Shown in pieces: positions 12,000-25,200 of a stretch of 64,000 bases of DNA. The DNA is from Elmis aenea. Lineage: Eukaryota > Arthropoda > Insecta > Coleoptera > Elmidae. The notes under the pieces were generated by a model. The model was not told the origin of the DNA and searched no databases. It worked only from the letters and a program-made list of their open reading frames with translations. A program made the translations under genes and the position numbers. Numbering within the stretch: position 1 is the stretch's first letter; each line of letters begins with the position of its first letter. Location of the stretch: NCBI GenBank assembly GCA_947652605.1, contig CANTFG010000113.1, forward strand, positions 1-64,000, read 5' to 3'.

Positions 12000-14400
12000 T
12001 CAAGGAACATATGTATTAACTAAAGCACGGTATTTTTAGGAAATTATTAAAAATTAAAACCAGCTCATTGAAAGACATATGCAAAACAATTGTATTCATG
12101 TAAACAGGCGATGGATAAACTGTTCCTGTGATATACAAATCAATAATTAAAATTGTTTCGAAATAGTCGCTCAAGGAACATATGTATTAACTAAAGCACG
12201 GTATTTTTAGGAAATTATTAAAAATTAAAACCAGCTCATTGAAAGACATATGCAAAACAATTGTATTCATGTAAAGAGGCGATAGATAAACTGTTCCTGT
12301 AATATACAAATCAATAATTAAAATTGTTTCGAAATAGTCGCTCAAGGAACATATGTATTAACTAAAGCACGGTATTTTTAGAAAATTATTAAAAATTAAA
12401 ACCAGCTCATTGAAAGACATATGCAAAACAATTGTATTCATGTAAAGAGGCGATGGATAAACTGTTCCTGTGATATACAAATCAATAATTGAAATTGTTT
12501 CGAAATAGTCGCTCAAGGAACATATGTATTAACTGAAGCACGGTATTTTTAGGAAATTATTAAAAATTAAAACCAGCTCATTGAAAGACATATGCAAAAC
12601 AATTGTATTCATGTAAAGAGGCGATGGATAAACTGTTCCTGTGATATACAAATCAATAATTAAAATTGTTTCGAAATAGTCGCTCAAGGAACATATGTAT
12701 TAACTAAAGCACGGTATTTTTAGGAAATTATTAAAAATTAAAACCAGCTTTTTGAAAGACATATGCAAAACAATTGTATTCATGTAAAGAGGCGATGGAT
12801 AAACTGTTCCTGTGATATACAAATCAATAATTAAAATTGTTTAGAAATAGTCGCTCAAGGAACATATGTATTAACTAAAGCACGGTATTTTTAGGAAATT
12901 ATTAAAAATTAAAACCAGCTCATTGAAAGACATATGCAAAACAATTGTATTCATGTAAAGAGGCGATGGATAAACTGTTTCTGTGATATACCAATCAATA
13001 ATTAAAATTGTTTCGAAATAGTCGCTCAAGAACATATGTATTAACTAAAGCACGGTATTTTTAGGAAATTATTAAAAATTAAAACCAGCTCATTGAAAGA
13101 CATATGCAAAACAATTGTATTCATGTAAAGAGGCGATGGATAAACTGTTCCTGTGATATACAAATTAATAATTAAAATTGTTTCGAAATAGTTGCTCAAG
13201 GAACATATGTATTAACTAAAGCACGGTATTTTTAGGAAATTATTAAAAATTAAAACCAGCTCATTGAAAGACATATGCAAAACAATTGTATTCATGTAAA
13301 GAGGCGATGGATAAACTGTTCCTTTGATATACAAATCTATAATTAAAATTGTTTCGAAATAGTCGCTCAAGGAACATATGTATTAACTAAAGCACGGTAT
13401 TTTTAGGAAATTATTAAAAATTAAAACCAGCTCATTGAAAGACATATGCAAAACAATTGTATTCATGTAAAGAGGCGATGGATAAACTGTTCCTGTGATA
13501 TACAAATCAATAATTAAAATTGTTTAGAAATAGTCGCTCAAGGAACATTTGTATTAACTAAAGCACGGTATTTTTAGGAAATTATTAAAAATTAAAACCA
13601 GCTCATTGAAAGACATATGCAAAACAATTGTATTCATGTAAAGAGGCGATGGATAAACTGTTTCTGTGATATACCAATCAATAATTAAAATTGTTTCGAA
13701 ATAGTCGCTCAAGGAACATATGTATTAACTAAAGCACGGTATTTTTAGAAAATTATTAAAAATTAAACCCAGCTCATTGAAAGACATTATGCAAAACAAT
13801 TGTATTCATGTAAAGAGGCGATGGATAAACTGTTCCTGTGATATACAAATTAATAATTAAAATTGTTTCGAAATAGTTGCTCAAGGAACATATGTATTAA
13901 CTAAAGCACGGTATTTTTAAGAAATTATTAAAAATTAAAACCAGCTCATTGAAAGACATATGCAAAACAATTGTTTTCATGTAAAGAGGCGATGGATAAA
14001 CTGTTTCTGTGATATAAAAATCAATAATTAAAATTGTTTCGAAATAGTCGCTCAAGGAACATATGTATTAACTAAAGCACGGTATTTTTAGGAAATTATT
14101 AAAAATTAAAACCAGCTCATTGAAAGACATATGCAAAACAATTGTATTCATGTAAAGAGGCGATGGATAAACTGTTCCTGTGATATACAAATCAATAATT
14201 AAAATTGTTTCGAAATAGTTGCTCAAGGAACATATGTATTAACTAAAGCACGGTATTTTTAGGAAATTATTAAAAATTAAAACCAGCTCATTGAAAGACA
14301 TATGCAAAACAATTGTATTCATGTAAAGAGGCGATGGATAAACTGTTCCTGTGATATACAAATCAATAATTAAAATTGTTTCGAAATAGTTGCTCAAGGA
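12000..14400. repeat. 31-monomer-offset duplication, copy 1
   Basis: Repeated at +5,301 bp (31 monomers). Shared rare events are the missing G in CTCAAGAAC (about 13028 and 18329), GACATTATG (13783 and 19084), the GAAATTG variant (about 12490 and 17791) and the TTTCTG/GATATAAAAATC monomer near 14000 and 19301. Edges are approximate. Confidence 0.7.
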
Positions 14401-14799
14401 ACATATGTATTAACTAAAGCACGGTATTTTTAGGAAATTATTAAAAATTAAAACCAGCTCATTGAAAGACATATGCAAAACAATTGTATTCATGTAAAGA
14501 GGCGATGGATAAACTGTTTCTGTGATATAAAAATCAATAATTAAAATTGTTTCGAAATAGTCGCTCAAGGAACATATGTATTAACTAAAGCACGGTATTT
14601 TTAGGAAATTATTAAAAATTAAAACCAGCTCATTGAAAGACATATGCAAAACAATTGTATTCATGTAAAGAGGCGATGGATAAACTGTTCCTGTGATATA
14701 CAAATCAATAATTAAAATTGTTTTGAAATAGTTGCTCAAGGAACATATGTATTAACTAAAGCACGGTATTTTTAGGAAATTATTAAAAATTAAAACCAG

Positions 14800-17250
14800 C
14801 TCATTGAAAGACATATGCAAAACAATTGTGTTCATGTAAAGAGGCGATGGATAAACTGTTTCTGTGATATAAAAATCAATAATTAAAATTGTTTCGAAAT
14901 AGTTGCTCAAGGAACATATGTATTAACTAAAGCACGGTATTTTTAGGAAATTATTAAAAATTAAAACCAGCTCATTGAAAGACATATGCAAAACAATTGT
15001 ATTCATGTAAAGAGGCGATGGATAAACTGTTCCTGTGATATACAAATCAATAATTAAAATTGTTTCGAAATAGTTGCTCAAGGAACATATGTATTAACTA
15101 AAGCACGGTATTTTTAGGAAATTATTAAAAATTAAAACCAGCTCATTGAAAGACATATGCAAAACAATTGTATTCATGTAAAGAGGCGATGGATAAACTG
15201 TTCCTGTGATATACAAATCAATAATTAAAATTGTTTCGAAATAGTTGCTCAAGGAACATATGTATTAACTAAAGCACGGTATTTTTAGGAAATTATTAAA
15301 AATTAAAACCAGCTCATTGAAAGACATATGCAAAACAATTGTATTCATGTAAAGAGGCGATGGATAAACTGTTCCTGTGATATACAAATCAATAATTAAA
15401 ATTGTTTCGAAATAGTTGCTCAAGGAACATATGTATTAACTAAAGCACGGTATTTTTAGGAAATTATTAAAAATTAAAACCAGCTCATTGAAAGACATAT
15501 GCAAAACAATTGTATTCATGTAAAGAGGTGATGGATAAACTGTTCCTGTGATATACAAATCAATAATTAAAATTGTTTCGAAATAGTTGCTCAAGGAACA
15601 TATGTATTAACTAAAGCACGGTATTTTTAGGAAATTATTAAAAATTAAAACCAGCTCATTGAAAGACATATGCAAAACAATTGTATTCATGTAAAGAGGC
15701 GATGGATAAACTGTTCCTGTGATTTACAAATCAATAATTAAAATTGTTTCGAAATAGTTGCTCAAGGAACATATGTATTAACTAAAGCACGGTATTTTTA
15801 GGAAATTATTAAAAATTAAAACCAGCTCATTGAAAGACATATGCAAAACAATTGTGTTCATGTGAAGAGGCGATGGATAAACTGTTTCTGTGATATAAAA
15901 ATCAATAATTAAAATTGTTTCGAAATAGTTGCTCAAGGAACATATGTATTAACTAAAGCACGGTATTTTTAGGAAATTATTAAAAATTAAAACCAGCTCA
16001 TTGAAAGACATATGCAAAACAATTGTGTTCATGTAAAGAGGCGATGGATAAACTGTTCCTGTGATATACAAATCAATAATTAAAATTGTTTCAAAATAGT
16101 CGCTCAAGGAACATATGTATTAACTAAAGCACGGTATTTTTAGGAAATTATTAAAAATTAAAACCAGCTCATTGAAAGACATATGCAAAACAATTGTATT
16201 CATGTAAAGAGGCGATGGATAAACTGTTCCTGTGATATACAAATCAATAATTAAAATTGTTACGAAATAGTCGCTCAAGAAACATATGTATTAACTAAAG
16301 CACGGTATTTTTAGGAAATTATTAAAAATTAAAACCAGCTCTTTGAAAGACATATGCAAAACAATTGTATTCATGTAAAAAGGCGATGAATAAACTAATC
16401 CTTTGATATACAAATCAATAATTAAAATTGTTCAGAAATAGTCGCTCAAGGAACATATGTATTAACTAAAGCACGGTATTTTTAGGAAATTATTAAAAAT
16501 TAAAACCAGCTCATTGAAAGACATATGCAAAACAATTGTATTCATGTAAAGAGGCGATGGATAAACTGTTCCTGTGATATACAAATCAATAATTAAAATT
16601 GTTTCGAAATAGTCGCTTAAGGAACATATGTATTAACTAAAGCACGGTATTTTTAGGAAATTATTAAAAATTAAAACCAGCTCATTGAAAGACATATGCA
16701 AAACAATTGTATTCATGTAAAGAGGCGATGGATAAACTGTTCCTGTGATATACAAATCAATAATTAAAATTGTTTCGAAATAGTCGCTCAAGGAACATAT
16801 GTATTAACTAAAGCACGGTATTCTTAGGAAATTATTAAAAATTAAAACCAGCTCATTGAAAGACATATGCAAAACAATTGTATTCATGTAAAGAGGCGAT
16901 AGATAAACTGTTCCTGTAATATACAAATCAATAATTAAAATTGTTTCGAAATAGTCGCTCAAGGAACATATGTATTAACTAAAGCACGGTATTTTTAGAA
17001 AATTATTAAAAATTAAAACCAGCTCATTGAAAGACATATGCAAAACAATTGTATTCATGTAAAGAGGCGATGGATAAACTGTTCCTGTGATATACAAATC
17101 AATAATTAAAATTGTTTCGAAATAGTCGCTCAAGGAACATATGTATTAACTAAAGCACGGTATTTTTAGGAAATTATTAAAAATTAAAACCAGCTCATTG
17201 AAAGACATATGCAAAAAAATTTTATTCATGTAAACAGGCGATGGATAAAC
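14800..17250. repeat. 29-monomer duplication, copy 1
   Basis: Segment repeated 4,959 bp (29 monomers) downstream. Shared rare variants are GAGGTGAT (15525 and 20484), TTCTTAGG (16821 and 21780) and the GCAAAAAAATTTT monomer (17211 and 22170). Identity ends at 17250 against 22211, exactly where the second copy enters the out-of-register GTTAAAC junction. The pair is repeated inside the second 70-monomer unit. Confidence 0.75.
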
Positions 17251-17300
17251 TGTTCCTGTGATATCCAAATCAATAATTAAAATTGTTTCGAAATAGTCGC

Positions 17301-19701
17301 TCAAGGAACATATGTATTAACTAAAGCACGGTATTTTTAGGAAATTATTAAAAATTAAAACCAGCTCATTGAAAGACATATGCAAAACAATTGTATTCAT
17401 GTAAACAGGCGATGGATAAACTGTTCCTGTGATATACAAATCAATAATTAAAATTGTTTCGAAATAGTCGCTCAAGGAACATATGTATTAACTAAAGCAC
17501 GGTATTTTTAGGAAATTATTAAAAATTAAAACCAGCTCATTGAAAGACATATGCAAAACAATTGTATTCATGTAAAGAGGCGATAGATAAACTGTTCCTG
17601 TAATATACAAATCAATAATTAAAATTGTTTCGAAATAGTCGCTCAAGGAACATATGTATTAACTAAAGCACGGTATTTTTAGAAAATTATTAAAAATTAA
17701 AACCAGCTCATTGAAAGACATATGCAAAACTATTGTATTCATGTAAAGAGGCGATGGATAAACTGTTCCTGTGATATACAAATCAATAATTGAAATTGTT
17801 TCGAAATAGTCGCTCAAGGAACATATGTATTAACTGAAGCACGGTATTTTTAGGAAATTATTAAAAATTAAAACCAGCTCATTGAAAGACATATGCAAAA
17901 CAATTGTATTCATGTAAAGAGGCGATGGATAAACTGTTCCTGTGATATACAAATCAATAATTAAAATTGTTTCGAAATAGTCGCTCAAGGAACATATGTA
18001 TTAACTAAAGCACGGTATTTTTAGGAAATTATTAAAAATTAAAACCAGCTTTTTGAAAGACATATGCAAAACAATTGTATTCATGTAAAGAGGCGATGGA
18101 TAAACTGTTCCTGTGATATACAAATCAATAATTAAAATTGTTTAGAAATAGTCGCTCAAGGAACATATGTATTAACTAAAGCACGGTATTTTTAGGAAAT
18201 TATTAAAAATTAAAACCAGCTCATTGAAAGACATATGCAAAACAATTGTATTCATGTAAAGAGGCGATGGATAAACTGTTTCTGTGATATACCAATCAAT
18301 AATTAAAATTGTTTCGAAATAGTCGCTCAAGAACATATGTATTAACTAAAGCACGGTATTTTTAGGAAATTATTAAAAATTAAAACCAGCTCATTGAAAG
18401 ACATATGCAAAACAATTGTATTCATGTAAAGAGGCGATGGATAAACTGTTCCTGTGATATACAAATTAATAATTAAAATTGTTTCGAAATAGTTGCTCAA
18501 GGAACATATGTATTAACTAAAGCACGGTATTTTTAGGAAATTATTAAAAATTAAAACCAGCTCATTGAAAGACATATGCAAAACAATTGTATTCATGTAA
18601 AGAGGCGATGGATAAACTGTTCCTTTGATATACAAATCTATAATTAAAATTGTTTCGAAATAGTCGCTCAAGGAACATATGTATTAACTAAAGCACGGTA
18701 TTTTTAGGAAATTATTAAAAATTAAAACCAGCTCATTGAAAGACATATGCAAAACAATTGTATTCATGTAAAGAGGCGATGGATAAACTGTTCCTGTGAT
18801 ATACAAATCAATAATTAAAATTGTTTAGAAATAGTCGCTCAAGGAACATTTGTATTAACTAAAGCACGGTATTTTTAGGAAATTATTAAAAATTAAAACC
18901 AGCTCATTGAAAGACATATGCAAAACAATTGTATTCATGTAAAGAGGCGATGGATAAACTGTTTCTGTGATATACCAATCAATAATTAAAATTGTTTCGA
19001 AATAGTCGCTCAAGGAACATATGTATTAACTAAAGCACGGTATTTTTAGGAAATTATTAAAAATTAAAACCAGCTCATTGAAAGACATTATGCAAAACAA
19101 TTGTATTCATGTAAAGAGGCGATGGATAAACTGTTCCTGTGATATACAAATTAATAATTAAAATTGTTTCGAAATAGTTGCTCAAGGAACATATGTATTA
19201 ACTAAAGCACGGTATTTTTAGGAAATTATTAAAAATTAAAACCAGCTCATTGAAAGACATATGCAAAACAATTGTTTTCATGTAAAGAGGCGATGGATAA
19301 ACTGTTTCTGTGATATAAAAATCAATAATTAAAATTGTTTCGAAATAGTCGCTCAAGGAACATATGTATTAACTAAAGCACGGTATTTTTAGGAAATTAT
19401 TAAAAATTAAAACCAGCTCATTGAAAGACATATGCAAAACAATTGTATTCATGTAAAGAGGCGATGGATAAACTGTTCCTGTGATATACAAATCAATAAT
19501 TAAAATTGTTTCGAAATAGTTGCTTAAGGAACATATGTATTAACTAAAGCACGGTATTTTTAGGAAATTATTAAAAATTAAAACCAGCTCATTGAAAGAC
19601 ATATGCAAAACAATTGTATTCATGTAAAGAGGCGATGGATAAACTGTTCCTGTGATATACAAATCAATAATTAAAATTGTTTCGAAATAGTTGCTCAAGG
19701 A
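17301..19701. repeat. 31-monomer-offset duplication, copy 2
   Basis: Partner at +5,301 bp of the 12.0-14.4 kb segment, lying between the two 29-monomer copies. The same segment recurs again at +11,958 bp as part of the second 70-monomer unit (single-base loss near 30287, GACATTATG at 31042). Confidence 0.7.
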
Positions 19702-19758
19702 ACATATGTATTAACTAAAGCACGGTATTTTTAGGAAATTATTAAAAATTAAAACCAG

Positions 19759-22209
19759 CTCATTGAAAGACATATGCAAAACAATTGTGTTCATGTAAAG
19801 AGGCGATGGATAAACTGTTTCTGTAATATAAAAATCAATAATTAAAATTGTTTCGAAATAGTTGCTCAAGGAACATATGTATTAACTAAAGCACGGTATT
19901 TTTAGGAAATTATTAAAAATTAAAACCAGCTCATTGAAAGACATATGCAAAACAATTGTATTCATGTAAAGAGGCGATGGATAAACTGTTCCTGTGATAT
20001 ACAAATCAATAATTAAAATTGTTTCGAAATAGTTGCTCAAGGAACATATGTATTAACTAAAGCACGGTATTTTTAGGAAATTATTAAAAATTAAAACCAG
20101 CTCATTGAAAGACATATGCAAAACAATTGTATTCATGTAAAGAGGCGATGGATAAACTGTTCCTGTGATATACAAATCAATAATTAAAATTGTTTCGAAA
20201 TAGTTGCTCAAGGAACATATGTATTAACTAAAGCACGGTATTTTTAGGAAATTATTAAAAATTAAAACCAGCTCATTGAAAGACATATGCAAAACAATTG
20301 TATTCATGTAAAGAGGCGATGGATAAACTGTTCCTGTGATATACAAATCAATAATTAAAATTGTTTCGAAATAGTTGCTCAAGGAACATATGTATTAACT
20401 AAAGCACGGTATTTTTAGGAAATTATTAAAAATTAAAACCAGCTCATTGAAAGACATATGCAAAACAATTGTATTCATGTAAAGAGGTGATGGATAAACT
20501 GTTCCTGTGATATACAAATCAATAATTAAAATTGTTTCGAAATAGTTGCTCAAGGAACATATGTATTAACTAAAGCACGGTATTTTTAGGAAATTATTAA
20601 AAATTAAAACCAGCTCATTGAAAGACATATGCAAAACAATTGTATTCATGTAAAGAGGCGATGGATAAACTGTTCCTGTGATTTACAAATCAATAATTAA
20701 AATTGTTTCGAAATAGTTGCTCAAGGAACATATGTATTAACTAAAGCACGGTATTTTTAGGAAATTATTAAAAATTAAAACCAGCTCATTGAAAGACATA
20801 TGCAAAACAATTGTGTTCATGTGAAGAGGCGATGGATAAACTGTTTCTGTGATATAAAAATCAATAATTAAAATTGTTTCGAAATAGTTGCTCAAGGAAC
20901 ATATGTATTAACTAAAGCACGGTATTTTTAGGAAATTATTAAAAATTAAAACCAGCTCATTGAAAGACATATGCAAAACAATTGTGTTCATGTAAAGAGG
21001 CGATGGATAAACTGTTCCTGTGATATACAAATCAATAATTAAAATTGTTTCAAAATAGTCGCTCAAGGAACATATGTATTAACTAAAGCACGTTATTTTT
21101 AGGAAATTATTAAAAATTAAAACCAGCTCATTGAAAGACATATGCAAAACAATTGTATTCATGTAAAGAGGCGATGGATAAACTGTTCCTGTGATATACA
21201 AATCAATAATTAAAATTGTTACGAAATAGTCGCTCAAGAAACATATGTATTAACTAAAGCACGGTATTTTTAGGAAATTATTAAAAATTAAAACCAGCTC
21301 TTTGAAAGACATATGCAAAACAATTGTATTCATGTAAAAAGGCGATGAATAAACTAATCCTTTGATATACAAATCAATAATTAAAATTGTTCAGAAATAG
21401 TCGCTCAAGGAACATATGTATTAACTAAAGCACGGTATTTTTAGGAAATTATTAAAAATTAAAACCAGCTCATTGAAAGACATATGCAAAACAATTGTAT
21501 TCATGTAAAGAGGCGATGGATAAACTGTTCCTGTGATATACAAATCAATAATTAAAATTGTTTCGAAATAGTCGCTTAAGGAACATATGTATTAACTAAA
21601 GCACGGTATTTTTAGGAAATTATTAAAAATTAAAACCAGCTCATTGAAAGACATATGCAAAACAATTGTATTCATGTAAAGAGGCGATGGATAAACTGTT
21701 CCTGTGATATACAAATCAATAATTAAAATTGTTTCGAAATAGTCGCTCAAGGAACATATGTATTAACTAAAGCACGGTATTCTTAGGAAATTATTAAAAA
21801 TTAAAACCAGCTCATTGAAAGACATATGCAAAACAATTGTATTCATGTAAAGAGGCGATAGATAAACTGTTCCTGTAATATACAAATCAATAATTAAAAT
21901 TGTTTCGAAATAGTCGCTCAAGGAACATATGTATTAACTAAAGCACGGTATTTTTAGAAAATTATTAAAAATTAAAACCAGCTCATTGAAAGACATATGC
22001 AAAACAATTGTATTCATGTAAAGAGGCGATGGATAAACTGTTCCTGTGATATACAAATCAATAATTAAAATTGTTTCGAAATAGTCGCTCAAGGAACATA
22101 TGTATTAACTAAAGCACGGTATTTTTAGGAAATTATTAAAAATTAAAACCAGCTCATTGAAAGACATATGCAAAAAAATTTTATTCATGTAAACAGGCGA
22201 TGGATAAAC
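19759..22209. repeat. 29-monomer duplication, copy 2
   Basis: Partner of the 14.8-17.25 kb segment at +4,959 bp. It ends at the junction where a monomer is cut short and joined to the GAAATTG/AACTGAAGC monomer type, so the junction marks a rearrangement breakpoint. Its start is approximate: GTGTTC at 14829 and 19788 matches, while TTTTG at 14723 against TTTCG near 19682 does not. Confidence 0.75.
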
Positions 22210-22225
22210 TGTTAAACAATAATTG
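22201..22225. repeat. Out-of-register monomer junction 1
   Basis: Here GATAAACTGTT is followed by AAACAATAATTG, 13 bp shorter than the normal join, which has CCTGTGATATACAAATC before AATAATT. Downstream comes the GAAATTG / AACTGAAGC / TTTCTG monomer type. The junction coincides with the end of the 29-monomer identity, which marks it as an exchange breakpoint. Confidence 0.85.
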
Positions 22226-25200
22226 AAATTGTTTCGAAATAGTCGCTCAAGGAACATATGTATTAACTGAAGCACGGTATTTTTAGGAAATTATTAAAAA
22301 TTAAAACCAGCTCATTGAAAGACATATGCAAAACAATTGTATTCATGTAAAGAGGCGATGGATAAACTGTTTCTGTGATATACAAATCAATAATTAAAAT
22401 TGTTTCGAAATAGTCGCTCAAGGAACATATGTATTAACTAAAGCACGGTATTTTTAGGAAATTATTAAAAATTAAAACCAGCTCATTGAAAGACATATGC
22501 AAAACAATTGTATTCATGTAAACAGGCGATGGATAAACTGTTCCTGTGATATACAAATCAATAATTAAAATTGTTTCGAAATAGTCGCTCAAGGAACATA
22601 TGTATTAACTAAAGCACGGTATTTTTAGGAAATTATTAAAAATTAAAACCAGCTCATTGAAAGACATATGCAAAAAAATTTTATTCATGTAAACAGGCGA
22701 TGGATAAACTGTTCCTGTGATATACAAATCAATAATTAAAATTGTTTCGAAATAGTCGCTCAAGGAACATATGTATTAACTAAAGCACGGTATTTTTAGG
22801 AAATTATTAAAAATTAAAACCAGCTCATTGAAAGACATATGCAAAACAATTGTATTCATGTAAACAGGCGATGGATAAACTGTTCCTGTGATATACAAAT
22901 CAATAATTAAAATTGTTTCGAAATAGTCGCTCAAGGAACATATGTATTAACTAAAGCACGGTATTTTTAGGAAATTATTAAAAATTAAAACCAGCTCATT
23001 GAAAGACATATGCAAAACAATTGTATTCATGTAAACAGGCGATGGATAAACTGTTCCTGTGATATACAAATCAATAATTAAAATTGTTTCAAAATGGTCG
23101 CTCAAGGAACATATGTATTAACTAAAGCACGGTATTTTTAGGAAATTATTAAAAATTAAAACCAGCTCATTGAAAGACATATGCAAAACAATTGTATTCA
23201 TGTAAACAGGCGATGGATAAACTGTTCCTGTGATATACAAATCAATAATTAAAATTGTTTCGAAATAGTCGCTCAAGGAACATATGTATTAACTAAAGCA
23301 CGGTATTTTTAGGAAATTATTAAAAATTAAAACCAGCTCATTGAAAGACATATGCAAAACAATTGTATTCATGTAAAGAGGCGATGGATAAACTGTTTCT
23401 GTGATATACCAATCAATAATTAAAATTGTTTCGAAATAGTCGCTCAAGGAACATATGTATTAACTAAAGCACGGTATTTTTAGGAAATCATTAAAAATTA
23501 AAACCAGCTCATTGAAAGACATATGCAAAACAATTGTGTTCATGTAAAGAGGCGATGGATAAACTGTTTCTGTGATATAAAAATCAATAATTAAAATTGT
23601 TTCGAAATAGTTGCTCAAGGAACATATGTATTAACTAAAGCACGGTATTTTTAGGAAATTATTAAAAATTAAAACCAGCTCATTGAAAGACATATGCAAA
23701 ACAATTGTATTCATGTAAAGAGGCGATGGATAAACTGTTCCTGTGATATACAAATCAATAATTAAAATTGTTTCAAAATAGTCGCTCAAGGAACATATGT
23801 ATTAACTAAAGCACGGTATTTTTAGGAAATTATTAAAAATTAAAACCAGCTCATTGAAAGACATATGCAAAACAATTGTATTCATGTAAAGAGGCGATGG
23901 ATAAACTGTTCCTGTGATATACAAATCAATAATTAAAATTGTTTAGAAATAGTCGCTCAAGGAACATTTGTATTAACTAAAGCACGGTATTTTTAGGAAA
24001 TTATTAAAAATTAAAACCAGCTCATTGAAAGACATATGCAAAACAATTGTATTCATGTAAAGAGGCGATGGATAAACTGTTCCTGTGATATACAAATCTA
24101 TAATTAAAATTGTTTCGAAATAGTCGCTCAAGGAACATATGTATTAACTAAAGCACGGTATTTTTAGGAAATTATTAAAAATTAAAACCAGCTCATTGAA
24201 AGACATATGCAAAACAATTGTATTCATGTAAAGAGGCGATGGATAAACTGTTCCTGTGATATAAAAATCAATAATTAAAATTGTTTAGAAATAGTCGCTC
24301 AAGGAACATTTGTATTAACTAAAGCACGGTATTTTTAGGAAATTATTAAAAATTAAAACCAGCTCATTGAAAGACATATGCAAAACAATTGTATTCATGT
24401 AAAGAGGCGATGGATAAACTGTTTCTGTGATATACCAATCAATAATTAAAATTGTTTCGAAATAGTCGCTCAAGGAACATATGTATTAACTAAAGCACGG
24501 TATTTTTAGGAAATTATTAAAAATTAAAACCAGCTCATTGAAAGACATTATGCAAAACAATTGTATTCATGTAAAGAGGCGATGGATAAACTGTTCCTGT
24601 GATATACAAATTAATAATTAAAATTGTTTCGAAATAGTTGCTCAAGGAACATATGTATTAACTAAAGCACGGTATTTTTAGGAAATTATTAAAAATTAAA
24701 ACCAGCTCATTGAAAGACATATGCAAAACAATTGTTTTCATGTAAAGAGGCGATGGATAAACTGTTTCTGTGATATAAAAATCAATAATTAAAATTGTTT
24801 CGAAATAGTCGCTCAAGGAACATATGTATTAACTAAAGCACGGTATTTTTAGGAAATTATTAAAAATTAAAACCAGCTCATTGAAAGACATATGCAAAAC
24901 AATTGTATTCATGTAAAGAGGCGATGGATAAACTGTTCCTGTGATATACAAATCAATAATTAAAATTGTTTCGAAATAGTTGCTCAAGGAACATATGTAT
25001 TAACTAAAGCACGGTATTTTTAGGAAATTATTAAAAATTAAAACCAGCTCATTGAAAGACATATGCAAAACAATTGTATTCATGTAAAGAGGCGATGGAT
25101 AAACTGTTCCTGTGATATACAAATCAATAATTAAAATTGTTTCGAAATAGTTGCTCAAGGAACATATGTATTAACTAAAGCACGGTATTTTTAGGAAATT

